Of a stretch of 64,000 nt of DNA, positions 17,438 through 26,743 are shown in pieces. The position numbers were made by a program, and so were the translations under genes. The notes beneath the pieces were generated by a model, which worked only from the letters and a program-made list of their open reading frames with translations, did not search any database and was not told the DNA's origin. The stretch comes from Planctomycetota bacterium (lineage in GTDB: Bacteria > Planctomycetota > Phycisphaerae > Phycisphaerales > SM1A02). The stretch's first letter is position 1; each line of letters begins with the position of its first letter. The DNA is taken from NCBI GenBank assembly GCA_027618565.1, contig JAQCEQ010000005.1, positions 16,795-80,794 on the forward strand, given 5' to 3'.

Positions 17438-19075
17438 TCACTCCCACTCGATCGTCGCGGGCGGCTTGCTGGAGATGTCGTAGACGACGCGATTCACCCC
17501 GCGGACCTCGTTGATGATCCGGTTCGAGATCCGGGCGAGGACGTCGTAGGGAATCCGCGCCCAGTCGGCGGTCATGAAGTCGTCGGTCGTGACCGCGCGG
17601 ATGGCGACCACATTGTCGTAGGTCCGCCCGTCGCCCATCACGCCCACGCTCTTGACCGGCGTCAACACCGCAAACACCTGGCTCGTCGCGCGGTAGAGGC
17701 CGGCCGAGTGGATCTCGTCCAGAAGGATCTGGTCGCACTCACGGAGGACATCCAGTTTCTCTCGCGTGATGTCGCCCAGCACGCGCACCGCAAGGCCCGG
17801 ACCCGGGAATGGATGCCGCCACACGATTTCGTCGGGCAGGCCAAGCACCTTTCCAAGCGTGCGCACTTCGTCCTTGAAGAGCATCCGCAGCGGCTCGATG
17901 AGCTCAAAGCCCAGCTCCGCCGGAAGCCCGCCCACATTGTGGTGCAGCTTGATGTTGGCGGCCTTGCCGGAGTGTCCGTGGCCGCTCTCGATGACATCCG
18001 GGTAGAGCGTGCCCTGCGCGAGGAACTTCACCGCGCCGTCGACGTGCTTCGCCTCGTCCTTGAAGACATCGATGAATCGGTGGCCGATGCGGCGACGCTT
18101 CTCCTGAGGGTCGTCGATCCCGGCAAGGTCATCCAAGAAGGCCTTCTCGGCGTCCACCACACGCAGGTCGATGTCGAAGTGCTCGTGGAATGTCCGCTCC
18201 ACGAGCTCGCGCTCGTTCTTGCGCAGGAGTCCATTGTCCACGAAGATGCAGCACAGCTGGGGGCCGATCGCCTTGGCCAAAAGCGCCGCGACCACGCTGG
18301 AGTCCACGCCGCCGGAGAGTCCGCAGATCACTCGTGACGAGCCGACTCGCGCGCGCACTCGATCGCACTCCGCGCGCATGTAGTCGGCCATCGTCCAGTT
18401 GCCCTTGCAGCGGCAGATCTCGAAGAGGAAGTTGTTGAGCATCGCCGCTCCCTGCGGCGTGTGCGTGACCTCCGGGTGAAATTGCACACCCCAGAATCGC
18501 TTGCCCACGTGGCGCACGGCGGCGAATGGACATGTAGAAGTGCTGGCCAGGACTTCAAAGCCCGCACCGAGCGCCGTGACCCTGTCGCCGTGGCTCATCC
18601 AGACCTGCGCGTGACCGGGCACTCCCTTGAGCAATTCGCCCGCGGCCGCGACATCCACATGCGCACGCCCATATTCACGGTGCGACGATGGCTCCACGGT
18701 GCCACCGGTCATGTCGGCCACCAGCTGCATGCCGTAGCAAATGCCAAGGACCGGGACGCCCAGCTCAAAGAGCCGGGGATCGCACCTGGGCGACCCCTGC
18801 TCGTGAACGCTGGCCGGGCCGCCGGAGAGGATGATCCCCTTTGGGTGGTGCTCTCGAAGGTGCTCGATGGGCGTGTCCGGGCGCACGAGCAGGCTGAAGG
18901 CACCCGCCTCGCGGACGCGCCTGGCGATGAGTTGGACGAACTGGCTCCCGAAGTCCAGGATCAGGACGGTCTCGACCCCCTCCGGCGCACGATCCACCCC
19001 GTGGACGCCGCTCTTGGACTGCGGCTGGGCCTCTGGTTGGTTGGTCGATTCTGGCGTCGCGGTGGTGGTGGTCAT
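17438..19075 (-). CDS. guaA: GMP synthase (glutamine-hydrolysing)
   Basis: This enzyme converts XMP, ATP and glutamine to GMP in the cytosol. From the ATG at 19075 there are 545 residues; about 35 residues rich in Thr/Glu/Gln precede the glutaminase domain. The glutaminase has [16 protein letters not shown], the nucleophile in [10 protein letters not shown] and FHPEVTHT; the PP-loop ATP pyrophosphatase has [15 protein letters not shown], and the C-terminal dimerisation part ends KPPATIEWE as in most GuaA. dprA ends 2 bases upstream of the start, so they likely share a transcript. Confidence 0.96.
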   Translation of the reverse strand: MTTTTATPESTNQPEAQPQSKSGVHGVDRAPEGVETVLILDFGSQFVQLIARRVREAGAFSLLVRPDTPIEHLREHHPKGIILSGGPASVHEQGSPRCDPRLFELGVPVLGICYGMQLVADMTGGTVEPSSHREYGRAHVDVAAAGELLKGVPGHAQVWMSHGDRVTALGAGFEVLASTSTCPFAAVRHVGKRFWGVQFHPEVTHTPQGAAMLNNFLFEICRCKGNWTMADYMRAECDRVRARVGSSRVICGLSGGVDSSVVAALLAKAIGPQLCCIFVDNGLLRKNERELVERTFHEHFDIDLRVVDAEKAFLDDLAGIDDPQEKRRRIGHRFIDVFKDEAKHVDGAVKFLAQGTLYPDVIESGHGHSGKAANIKLHHNVGGLPAELGFELIEPLRMLFKDEVRTLGKVLGLPDEIVWRHPFPGPGLAVRVLGDITREKLDVLRECDQILLDEIHSAGLYRATSQVFAVLTPVKSVGVMGDGRTYDNVVAIRAVTTDDFMTADWARIPYDVLARISNRIINEVRGVNRVVYDISSKPPATIEWE

Positions 19076-19077
19076 CG

Positions 19078-20055
19078 TCAGGTCGGAGGGGAAGGGGCAG
19101 AATCTACCTGTTCCTCGCTCCGCTCCGTCCGATCCACCCTCCACAGGTTTCCGCGAAGTGCCTCCAGAATGTCGTCCGTCCCGCGAACAAGGCTGGCCCA
19201 GCCCTCCCGGATGGCGATGTGGCATCCCTCCGACTGCGCATCCGTTGGCCGCCCGGGAACGCAACAGACCTCGCGCCCCAGGTCACAGGCCAAGCGCGCG
19301 GTGATCAAGGCCCCCGATCGAGCCCGCGCCTCCACCACGACGACGGCGTCAACCAGCGCCGCAAGGATCCGATTCCGCCGAGGAAAGTGGTGGCCCAGCG
19401 GCAGTGCGGCCATCGGCAACTCACTCACCAGCACTCCCCCAGCCTCCAGGACCGATGCGTAGAGCGCCTCATGCTCCGCGGGATAGCACTGTCCAAGGCC
19501 GCAGCCGAGAATGACCATGGTCGGCGCACCGGTCGAGAGCGCCCCTCGATGCGCTGCTGCGTCGATGCCGCGCGCGCCACCGGAAACGATGGCGCAACTG
19601 GCATCTCCCAAGGACCGGGCGAGGTCAAACGCGAACGACTGGCCTCCGACGCTGGCCTCGCGCGACCCAACGATCCCCACACGCCACGACTCCTCGAACA
19701 TCGGCTCCCACTGGCCCCGGACCCACAGCATGGCGGGTGGATCGTGCGTCTGGGACAGGCAGTCGGGATAGTCGGGATCCCCAAGCACGACGGCACGCGC
19801 GCCAGCCTGCACCATGGCTGCACGCTCCGCCGCCGGAAGCGCCGATCCGATGGCGGCAACGATGGCACCGGCTCGTGCGAGCGTGATGCCGCCACACCCC
19901 GCCAATTCACCCTCGCGTGCGCGCACCAACCCCTCGGCATCCCATCCCTGCGAGAGGAGTCGACCCCAGGTGACGGGACCCAGGCCGGTGGCCAGGCCCG
20001 AGGCGTGGGCGACGCGGAGCACCGCATCGGGGACATCAGATGGATCCCTCGGCAT
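19078..20055 (-). CDS. dprA: DNA processing protein DprA (Smf)
   Basis: DprA binds incoming single-stranded DNA and loads RecA during natural transformation. The ATG at 20055 gives 325 residues. The Rossmann-like domain shows [80 protein letters not shown] and [10 protein letters not shown], the standard DprA series. The N-terminus looks like a SAM/helix-hairpin-helix region ([12 protein letters not shown]). A TACTGT hexamer lies 8 bases before the ATG and there is no Shine-Dalgarno, which would fit a leaderless start. Confidence 0.94.
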   Translation of the reverse strand: MPRDPSDVPDAVLRVAHASGLATGLGPVTWGRLLSQGWDAEGLVRAREGELAGCGGITLARAGAIVAAIGSALPAAERAAMVQAGARAVVLGDPDYPDCLSQTHDPPAMLWVRGQWEPMFEESWRVGIVGSREASVGGQSFAFDLARSLGDASCAIVSGGARGIDAAAHRGALSTGAPTMVILGCGLGQCYPAEHEALYASVLEAGGVLVSELPMAALPLGHHFPRRNRILAALVDAVVVVEARARSGALITARLACDLGREVCCVPGRPTDAQSEGCHIAIREGWASLVRGTDDILEALRGNLWRVDRTERSEEQVDSAPSPPT

Positions 20056-20138
20056 GGCGCGCAACAGTAACCGCGACACGCGTCGCTGCCCCGATCGCGG
20101 CTCTTTTTCCTGTCGAATCGAGAGACTCGCCGGTCTCG

Positions 20139-20774
20139 TCAGTCCGCCCCGTGCCATCCGGCATCAACCAGCGAGAACTCCCCACTCCCGCCGCCGACCA
20201 CATTCACCACGACGGCCCCCTGCGCCCGGCAGGGTGTGTGCGTCTCGGTCGTCTCGTCGCCAAGCAGCCCGCCGCCAGCGCCCGAACGACGACGACGCCT
20301 CGGCTGCTCCGAACCCATCACCAGGCCGATGAAGGTGCTGAACGCTCCCAGGCCTCCCATCCAGAACTGGTGCCGGCCGGCCGTCCACCGCGCCAGCAGG
20401 GAGTCTGGCGGGGCTTCCGACTCCACCCAAGGTGTGGGGACCGCGGCATCCACCCATGACGACACCGGCTCGCTGGCGGACGCTGCCTCGGCGACGCGCT
20501 CGTAGCCGGGTTCGATGACACGAAGCTGGCTCGCCGCCAAGCGCCTGATGACGGCCGGGTCCGCCCGCTCCACCGCCGCAACGAACCCATCGTACGCGGC
20601 GACCCGCCGCTCTCCGTACTCCTCCAGGCGCTCCATCACGACGAGCTGCTCTCGCAGCTCGTGAAGTCGACCCTCCTGCGGCACTAGGACGCTCGCGCCG
20701 ATCAGCAGGAGCCCGGCGCTCAGGAACAGCCAACCCGGGTCAATGCGAAAAAGCGGCTGCGAGATGCGCTGCAC
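20139..20774 (-). CDS. Hypothetical two-helix membrane protein
   Basis: The 211-residue protein has an N-terminal hydrophobic segment (residues ~14-31, GWLFLSAGLLLIGASVLV), a charged predicted coiled-coil/helical stretch (REQLVVMERLEEYGERRVAAYDGFVAAVERAD), and a second hydrophobic segment near 137-153 (FWMGGLGAFSTFIGLVMG) followed by a basic RRRRR cluster and a glycine-rich tail. This predicts a hairpin with an external helical loop. No family is recognised. It lies upstream of dprA with an 83-bp gap. Confidence 0.55.
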   Translation of the reverse strand: MQRISQPLFRIDPGWLFLSAGLLLIGASVLVPQEGRLHELREQLVVMERLEEYGERRVAAYDGFVAAVERADPAVIRRLAASQLRVIEPGYERVAEAASASEPVSSWVDAAVPTPWVESEAPPDSLLARWTAGRHQFWMGGLGAFSTFIGLVMGSEQPRRRRRSGAGGGLLGDETTETHTPCRAQGAVVVNVVGGGSGEFSLVDAGWHGAD

Positions 20775-20801
20775 GGTAGGAACCTATCGGACATCGAAGC
20801 A

Positions 20802-20835
20802 CCATGCATGTAAACATGGCGCGCGCGGCGCGCGC
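20802..20835 (-). terminator. Possible terminator-like inverted repeats after malate dehydrogenase
   Basis: Two adjacent inverted repeats lie between the dehydrogenase stop and the next gene: ccatg...catgg arms (20802-20806 and 20815-20819), and an almost pure GC alternating palindrome of 8-bp arms (20819-20835). In the minus-strand transcript the GC hairpin comes first. No T-run follows, so the terminator call is tentative. Confidence 0.3.
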
Positions 20836-20859
20836 TCGTCCGCCACGGGGGCAGGCGCG

Positions 20860-21852
20860 TCAGGCCAGGTCCGGGAAGAGGTCGGTGACGACCTTGACCA
20901 GGTCCTTGACATGGCTGGCGCTGGTGTCAAAGAGCGCCCGCTCGTCCGCGTCCAACTTGACCTCCACCACCTTCTCCACGCCATTGGCGCCCAAGATGAC
21001 GGGCACACCGACGAAGTACCCCTTGCCCTTCTGGCCAGGGGCGACACCGTACGCATCCTCGCAGTAAGCGGCACACGGGAGGATGCGGCGCTTGTCCTTG
21101 ATGATTGACTCGGCCATCTGAATGCAACCACTCGCTGGCGCGTAGTAGGCACTGGTCCCCATCAACTTGACGATCTCGCCGCCGCCCACCTTGGCGCGCT
21201 CGACGCACTCGGTGATCTCGGCGTCCGAGAGGAGCTGGTTGATCGGGATGCCGTGGACGCTGGTGAACCGCGGGAGCGGCACCATGTCGTCGCCGTGGCC
21301 GCCCATCAGGAGCGACTTGATGTCCTCGACACTGCACCCCAACTTCATGGAGAGGAAGGTGCAGAATCGCGCCACATCCAGGCACCCGGCCTGGCCGATG
21401 ATGCGGTGGGTGGGGTAGCCCGAGGCCTTCCACGCGGTGTAGACCATCGCATCGAGTGGGTTGGACAACACGATCAGCGTCGCGTCGGGACTGTGCTTGG
21501 AAATCTGCTCGCTGCACGAGCGGACGATCTTCACATTGGTCTGGATGAGGTCGTCGCGGCTCATCCCCGGCTTGCGAGGGAGTCCCGCGGTGAGAATCAC
21601 CACATCGCTGTTGGCGGTGTCGGCGTAGTCGGCGGTGCCGAGGATGTGACAGTCGAATCCCTCGATCGGCGCGCTGCACGCCAAGTCGAGCGCCTTGCCC
21701 TTGGCCATGCCTTCCGCGGTGGGAATGTCCAGCAGCACCACATCTCCAAGCTCACGGCTTGCGGCCCAGACGGCACAACTCGAACCCGTGTTTCCTGCCC
21801 CAATGACGCTGATCTTTGCTCGTGTCGTGGCTCGAGTGTTCGCTGACCGCAT
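20860..21852 (-). CDS. mdh: Malate dehydrogenase (lactate/malate dehydrogenase family)
   Basis: It oxidises malate to oxaloacetate with NAD+ in the citric acid cycle. The ATG at 21852 has a Shine-Dalgarno GGAGA and gives 330 residues. Visible motifs are the Rossmann loop IGAGNTGSSCAVW, acidic VVLLDIP after strand 2 (NAD specificity), the mobile loop GLPRKPGMSRDDLI with the paired Arg residues of malate enzymes, NPLDAMVY, the catalytic GGHGDDMVPLPR and a C-terminal DLVKVV. The Arg in place of Gln in the mobile loop supports malate rather than lactate. Confidence 0.93.
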   Translation of the reverse strand: MRSANTRATTRAKISVIGAGNTGSSCAVWAASRELGDVVLLDIPTAEGMAKGKALDLACSAPIEGFDCHILGTADYADTANSDVVILTAGLPRKPGMSRDDLIQTNVKIVRSCSEQISKHSPDATLIVLSNPLDAMVYTAWKASGYPTHRIIGQAGCLDVARFCTFLSMKLGCSVEDIKSLLMGGHGDDMVPLPRFTSVHGIPINQLLSDAEITECVERAKVGGGEIVKLMGTSAYYAPASGCIQMAESIIKDKRRILPCAAYCEDAYGVAPGQKGKGYFVGVPVILGANGVEKVVEVKLDADERALFDTSASHVKDLVKVVTDLFPDLA

Positions 21853-21995
21853 GGCTGTCTCCGTGGATGGTTCGACGGCCCATCGGTGGGCCGACCAAAC
21901 TTCGCCCAACTGAAAGGGCTGGGCTGAAGGGGCGGGGATCATATCCACGCCCTTGGTCCCGTGACGGGAATGCATGGGTCGCCCGGAATCGGAAG

Positions 21996-22069
21996 TGCGC
22001 CGAAATGGAATCGAACCATCGACCTCGCCCTTATCAGGGGCGTGCTCTAGCCAACTGAGCTATCGGCGC
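21996..22069 (-). tRNA. tRNA-Ile (GAU anticodon)
   Basis: Minus-strand cloverleaf: acceptor GCGCCGA/TCGGCGC with discriminator A, D-arm GCTC/GAGC, anticodon stem CGCCC/GGGCG with loop CTGATAA (anticodon GAT), T-arm GATGG/CCATT around TTCGATT with one weak G:T pair. GAU reads the AUC and AUU isoleucine codons. CCA is not encoded. It stands alone rather than in an rRNA spacer. Confidence 0.95.
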
Positions 22070-22079
22070 GGGGTCGGGC

Positions 22080-22085
22080 AGTATA
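22080..22085 (-). promoter_or_regulatory. Candidate -10 element of tRNA-Ile
   Basis: TATACT on the minus strand, within ACCGCTATACTG, ends 10 bases before the tRNA 5' end. The 12 bases are identical to those before the 44-aa ORF/tRNA-Arg unit at 6126-6137. Confidence 0.55.
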
Positions 22086-22111
22086 GCGGTGGGCCGATTC
22101 GCACACTCCGG

Positions 22112-23122
22112 TCAGGTCCCCAGCCAGGCGGCATCTCCCACGATCGGCCGAGCCACATCCTTGAGCGTGGCGATGCCACGCGGCCGATCCAGCGAACCCA
22201 CGATGACTGTCTGCGTGCGGTTGTCTCTCATGAGCCGGAGCACGCTGGCCACCGGCGTGTCCGGCGCGACCACCACCGGCTGCACCATCAGCGACTCAGT
22301 CGATGCGTGCGGCGAGAGCGATGCATCCAGGCTCGACAAGACCCCGACGACGGACCCAGACTCTCCCACCACCGGAACGCGCGTGAAGGGAAGCACCCCG
22401 AGCAGCTCCGCACGGCGCGATGGTGCCGCATCCAAGGGCACGGCGGAGACGCGATCCCACGGCACGACGCAACCCTCGATGGTCTCGGACCGCAGCCGCA
22501 TCACGCGGTCGGCCACTTCGATGTCTTCCCGGTGGAGCAGCCCCGCCCCTTCGCCCTCCTGGACGGCGCGCGCCACTTCCTCGCGGCTGGTGAACCGAAC
22601 CTCGGCGTGCCGCCGGCCGGCAAGGCGGATCACGGCGCCAACCATGCGGCCGATCACCCACACGATCCCTAGGCAGCCACAGCCCACGCGCACCGCGCGC
22701 ACGGTCGCAGCCAGCGGATAGGTCCACGCTTCCGCATGCACCCGAAAGAGGTCCTTGGGCAGCAGGTCGCCGAGGACGTAGACCAGCGGGGCCAAGATCA
22801 GGAAGTTGATCAGCGCCAGCTGCCCCTGTTCCACGCCAATCGAGTCCAACCAGGATGCCAGCCCCCACGCCTGCACGAATCCCGCAAGATTGATGAGCAG
22901 AAGGAGCGCAATCAAGGCGCCGGTCGTGTTCCGCAACTCGTTGGCCAGAATCCGAGCACGCCGATCCCCGCGCGCCAGCCGCACGGCCAGACGCACGCGG
23001 CTCACCGTGTAGAAGCCCGTCTCCAGGCCCGATAAGAGACCCATGGCCCCCAGTCCCAGGGCCGCCGCGGCGAGAGGCAGCCACGACGATGGCGCTTCGA
23101 CTGGAGTCCCCTGAGGAATCAC
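22112..23122 (-). CDS. CNNM transmembrane domain protein with CBS pair
   Basis: The 336-residue protein belongs to the CNNM/DUF21 family, linked to magnesium or cobalt efflux. A transmembrane domain of about 180 residues begins with LGAMGLLSGLETGFYTVSRVRLAVRLARG, where SGLETGFY is the family Ser/Glu signature, followed by YVLGDLLPKDLFR. A CBS pair covers roughly residues 200-325. The CorC/HlyC C-terminal domain is missing, unlike its neighbour. The GTG at 23122 overlaps the upstream stop (GTGA), so the two CNNM genes are coupled and may form a heteromer; that is inference. Confidence 0.85.
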   Translation of the reverse strand: MIPQGTPVEAPSSWLPLAAAALGLGAMGLLSGLETGFYTVSRVRLAVRLARGDRRARILANELRNTTGALIALLLLINLAGFVQAWGLASWLDSIGVEQGQLALINFLILAPLVYVLGDLLPKDLFRVHAEAWTYPLAATVRAVRVGCGCLGIVWVIGRMVGAVIRLAGRRHAEVRFTSREEVARAVQEGEGAGLLHREDIEVADRVMRLRSETIEGCVVPWDRVSAVPLDAAPSRRAELLGVLPFTRVPVVGESGSVVGVLSSLDASLSPHASTESLMVQPVVVAPDTPVASVLRLMRDNRTQTVIVGSLDRPRGIATLKDVARPIVGDAAWLGT

Positions 23123-24411
23123 GCGTCACCCCTCAGGCCGCTTCGGTCGGCGATGTCACCCGTTGCCGCGGACTGTGCCGAGACCACGCTGGCCCGCCCC
23201 TGCTGCACCGCGAGGACGTGCCACTCCCGGCCCGCGGCGACAAAGGTGTCTCCAGGGCGTGGCACCCGACCGAGCATCTCCGAGACCATTCCGGCCACCG
23301 TCGAGGCATGCATGGCCGGCAAGGCGCACTCGATGGCTTCCGTGCAGTCTGCGATGCTGGTCCGACCATCCAAGGTCACCGTTCCATCCGCGGCACGCGT
23401 CGGCACGGCGGGGGTCGACTCACCTCGCGAGGCGATGTCTCCCACCAGCTGCTCAAGCGAGTCCTCCACAGCCACGATCCCCGCCGTCCCTCCGAATTCA
23501 TCCACGACGATCGCGATGTCAGCCTTTCGTGCCCGGAAAAACGAATCGAGCTGTCCCAGCGTGGCCAGCTCCGGGACGAAGGCCGCTGGGCGCGCACCCA
23601 AATCCTCCCCGCCACCCCGACTCACTGCCACCAGGAACTGGCGAACATCCAGGAGCCCCTCGACCTGGTCAAGATCTCCCTCACGGCAGACCACCAACCG
23701 GCGCACTCGCCAGGCCCGCGCAGCCGCGATCACCAGTTCCGCCGTCGGCGACGAGGGGACCCACGCCAATTCCGTTCGCGGCGTCATCACGTCGCGCACG
23801 CGCAGTGTCCTGTGCACCATGAGCCGACGAAGAAGAAGCTCCTCATCGGTGGAGAGAGCCCCCACTTCCTCTCCTGCGGCGATGGCTTCCACCAGGTCCG
23901 CGCGCGTCAGGGGTCCCGTGCCCAGGGCGGGTCGACCGACGAGCCGATCGATCGGCTCGATCACCACGAAGGAGAGCAATCGCCGCACCGGTGCCGTCAG
24001 GACCACCAGCGACCGCAGGGGACTGGCCACGCGCGGCGCGACTACCTCGCGCAGGATCATCGCCGTCGACTTGGGAAGCACCTCGCCAAGGGTCACGAGC
24101 CACATCACCTGGGCCGCGCCGAGGGCGGCCACCGTCCACGCCGACGGCATGCGGACCGCCAGCGCCCCGCCGATGGCAAAGTACATCGTGTTGACCAGGA
24201 CATTGGCCAGGAGCACCGTCGCCAGGAGTGAACGCGGATCGGAGCACAGCGCATCCACGACCAGTGCCTTCGCTGGCGAGCTTCGCCGCAGCGCCGCGCG
24301 CTGCGCATGATCCAACCCGAAGAGCGCCGTCTCGCTGGCGGAGAAGAAGGCGCTGAGCACCGTCAGCGCGAGCATCGCCGCCACCTGCACGCCCAGTAGG
24401 ACATCATCCAC
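23119..24411 (-). CDS. CNNM/CorC-type transporter: DUF21, CBS pair and CorC/HlyC domain
   Basis: With the GTG at 24411 the protein has 430 residues. It opens with a membrane segment and the signature LSAFFSASETALFGLDHAQR, then LGEVLPKSTAMIL, then a CBS pair (~190-315, with VMTPRTELAWVPSS and VDEFGGTAGIVAVEDSLEQLVGDI), and ends in a CorC/HlyC ligand-binding domain (~335-415). The full three-domain order matches YfjD/PaeA/CorC-like magnesium-cobalt transporters. A longer ORF runs upstream through the J-protein gene and is unlikely; the GTG start overlaps that gene's stop by a few bases. Confidence 0.87.
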   Translation of the reverse strand: MDDVLLGVQVAAMLALTVLSAFFSASETALFGLDHAQRAALRRSSPAKALVVDALCSDPRSLLATVLLANVLVNTMYFAIGGALAVRMPSAWTVAALGAAQVMWLVTLGEVLPKSTAMILREVVAPRVASPLRSLVVLTAPVRRLLSFVVIEPIDRLVGRPALGTGPLTRADLVEAIAAGEEVGALSTDEELLLRRLMVHRTLRVRDVMTPRTELAWVPSSPTAELVIAAARAWRVRRLVVCREGDLDQVEGLLDVRQFLVAVSRGGGEDLGARPAAFVPELATLGQLDSFFRARKADIAIVVDEFGGTAGIVAVEDSLEQLVGDIASRGESTPAVPTRAADGTVTLDGRTSIADCTEAIECALPAMHASTVAGMVSEMLGRVPRPGDTFVAAGREWHVLAVQQGRASVVSAQSAATGDIADRSGLRGDA

Positions 24412-24904
24412 CGAAGACGCCCTCAGCCCCCTCGTTCCCCTGGGCGGCGGCGAGCAATCGATCCCAGTAGCGCCAACGGACACGTGCCCGCCGCGCGGCG
24501 GCGGCATCGAGATCCCATGCCGCGGCAAACGCGGCAATCGCGTCGTCGCGTGCCTCTCGTGCCTGGCGCGCCATGGACTCCCGTGTGGCGTCATCGGCCC
24601 CGTCCAACTCCATCCGCAGTGCCAGCGCGCGCTCCAGGTCCTCGGGCGGCAACGAGGGATCCTTCCCCCCACCGTCGGAGAGTCGCAGGAGCGCATCTGC
24701 GCGCCGGGCCGGGTCCGAGACGATGGCCACGGCCTGGTTCACGGCACCCGCCCGGGCGCCGTCTGCATCCCGCCCGGTGGCGTGCAGGTCCGGATGGGAC
24801 TCTCGCAGCATCGCCACCTGCCGCCGCCTCACGTGGGCGATGTCGACCTCGAACGCACGCGCCACCCCCAGGATCTCAAACGGGTCGACGGCGGTGTCAT
24901 CCAT
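24404..24904 (-). CDS. J-domain co-chaperone resembling HscB
   Basis: The 166-residue protein starts DPFEILGVARAFEVDIAHVRRRQVAMLRESHPDLHA, a J-domain with the essential HPD, and continues with a helical C-terminal half (ERALALRMELDGADD...RVRWRYWDRLLAA) like the HscB C-terminal domain. Overall length is typical of HscB (~170), which stimulates an Hsp70 that delivers Fe-S clusters from the IscU scaffold. There is no isc cluster nearby, so the specific HscB role is inferred. It overlaps the start of the CNNM gene downstream. Confidence 0.75.
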   Translation of the reverse strand: MDDTAVDPFEILGVARAFEVDIAHVRRRQVAMLRESHPDLHATGRDADGARAGAVNQAVAIVSDPARRADALLRLSDGGGKDPSLPPEDLERALALRMELDGADDATRESMARQAREARDDAIAAFAAAWDLDAAAARRARVRWRYWDRLLAAAQGNEGAEGVFGG

Positions 24905-24910
24905 GTCGAG

Positions 24911-26656
24911 TCATGAGTCCGATGACGCCACACGGTCCACCTCGTCCACGCTGGTCACGCCCTGCGCCGCCAGTTGCATGCCAAATCCCTGCAGCGAGAT
25001 CCAGTGTTCGCCCTCCAGCGCGGTGCGGATGTCGGCGATGGTCGGCTTTCGCAGAATGACATCGCGCACCTGCTCCGAGACTTCCATCAGCTCGAAGAGT
25101 GCGCGGCGCCCGTGATAGCCGGTCGCCAGGCATGCACTGCATCCCTGCGGAACGAAGACCTCCTTGAGCCCGCCCACATGCTTGCCCATGCGAAGGACCT
25201 GCGCTGGGGTGGGTCGAACCGCGCGCTTGCAGCCGGGGCAGAGCAGCCGGATGAGCCGTTGCGCGATCGTGACGCCGAGGGAGTTGGCCACCAGATACGA
25301 CTCCACGCCCAGGTCCAGCAGTCGGAAGATGGCACCGATCGTGTCTCGCGCGTGGACGGTGGAGAAGACCAGGTGCCCGGTCATCGAGGCCTGCGTGGCG
25401 ACGGTCGCGGTCTCGTTGTCGCGGATCTCGCCGACAAAGATGACGTCGGGGTCCTGCCGCAGGACGCTGCGGAGGATCTGCCCAAAACCGTGCCCTTGCT
25501 TGTGGTCCACGGGTACCTGCGTGCAGCCCTCAAGGTAGTACTCGACCGGGTCCTCGATCGTGATGCAGTTGCGGGAATCGATGTCGATCTCGCGAAGGCA
25601 TGAGTAGATCGTCGTCGTCTTGCCGCTCCCCGTCGGCCCGGTGGAGAGCATGAGCCCCGAGTCGCGCTGCGCCATCGCCTTCAGCTTCTCAAACTGCCAC
25701 GGCAACAGCCCAAGTTCATGCAGCCGCGTGGGGGCGTTCCCGGAATCCAGCACGCGGATGACCAGCTTCTGCCCGTGCAGCGCCGGCGTGAGCGACACGC
25801 GGAAGTCCACACGCCGCCCGCTCACCGAAGCGCTGAAGTGCCCATCCTGCACCTGCGCCTTGAGGCTGGTGTCGATCTGGCAGAGGATCTTGACCACGCC
25901 CAGGAGCCGCCGCGAGAGATCCCCGGCGAATGTCGCGATCGACACCATCAGGCCGTCCACGCGGATGCGCACCGTCGTTTCATCACGCCGCGGCTCGACA
26001 TGCAAGTCGGTGGCGCGGGAGCGGAAGCAGGCCAGGAGGAGGAGCTTGAAGAGCCGGATGCTCTCCGCTTCCGAGTCCGCGACCCTTCCGCGGCGCTCCA
26101 GCGCGGCACTGCCGGCGTGGTGCACCGTCGTGCCACGATTGTCAACCAGCCCAATGTCCTCCAACCCGAACGGCTTCTCCAGGGCGGCATCAATCACCTT
26201 GTAGAGCGACTGCTCGTACCCGGTCCGGGCCTCGTCGTCGGACACGGCGGTCGTCGCCGATTCGATGTCCAGGGTGGCCAGGCGCTGCGCCTGCGCGACC
26301 CGGTCCCGGACCCGCTTGGCCTCCTCCGGATCCAGGACCCCGACTCCCACCGGCTTGCGGGACGAGGCCTTCGGGTCGATGAACCGGATCTCCAGCGAGC
26401 CGATCCGGATGGTGTCACCGCTCGCCAGCTCGGTCGTGGCGACCCGCTCCCCGTTGAGTTTGGTGCCGTTGCGGCTCCCCAAGTCCCGCACCTGCCACAT
26501 CCCGTTGGGGGCCGGCTCGATCACGCAATGCTTGCGCGACAGCCCCTCGTCATTGAAGTTCACGGCGTTCTCGGGGAGCCGACCAATGGTGACCGGTCCG
26601 CCACCCAGCGGAAGCTTGGTGATGCCTCTCGGTGTCTTGACTTCCAGAAAGGCCAT
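24911..26656 (-). CDS. FHA-domain GspE/PilB-type secretion or pilus assembly ATPase
   Basis: This is a hexameric cytosolic motor that would power pseudopilus or type IV pilus assembly. Of 581 residues, the first ~95 form a forkhead-associated domain (VTIGRLPENAVNFND, LSRKHCVIE, LGSRNGTKLNG) that binds phosphothreonine peptides. The T2SSE domain follows: DLHVEP, VRIRVDGLM, Walker A GPTGSGKTT (~340-348), Asp and Walker B regions (DPDVIFVGEIRD, THGHLVFSTVHARD-like) and a tetracysteine zinc site CPGC...CSAC. The N-terminal FHA in place of the usual N1E domain is notable and suggests control by a Ser/Thr kinase. A TATCGT hexamer lies 10 bases before the ATG. Confidence 0.9.
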   Translation of the reverse strand: MAFLEVKTPRGITKLPLGGGPVTIGRLPENAVNFNDEGLSRKHCVIEPAPNGMWQVRDLGSRNGTKLNGERVATTELASGDTIRIGSLEIRFIDPKASSRKPVGVGVLDPEEAKRVRDRVAQAQRLATLDIESATTAVSDDEARTGYEQSLYKVIDAALEKPFGLEDIGLVDNRGTTVHHAGSAALERRGRVADSEAESIRLFKLLLLACFRSRATDLHVEPRRDETTVRIRVDGLMVSIATFAGDLSRRLLGVVKILCQIDTSLKAQVQDGHFSASVSGRRVDFRVSLTPALHGQKLVIRVLDSGNAPTRLHELGLLPWQFEKLKAMAQRDSGLMLSTGPTGSGKTTTIYSCLREIDIDSRNCITIEDPVEYYLEGCTQVPVDHKQGHGFGQILRSVLRQDPDVIFVGEIRDNETATVATQASMTGHLVFSTVHARDTIGAIFRLLDLGVESYLVANSLGVTIAQRLIRLLCPGCKRAVRPTPAQVLRMGKHVGGLKEVFVPQGCSACLATGYHGRRALFELMEVSEQVRDVILRKPTIADIRTALEGEHWISLQGFGMQLAAQGVTSVDEVDRVASSDS

Positions 26657-26743
26657 GCCGCCTCGAACGATACCCCTTCGCCCATATTGCGCGCCGTGCC
26701 CCCGATCAACTCCAGCGCACGACCGCCCCTGCGTCGTCATCCG

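Noticed and set aside
21974..22058. Reading frame with MESNHRPRPYQGRALAN
   Set aside because: Antisense translation of tRNA-Ile(GAU); another standard artefact.
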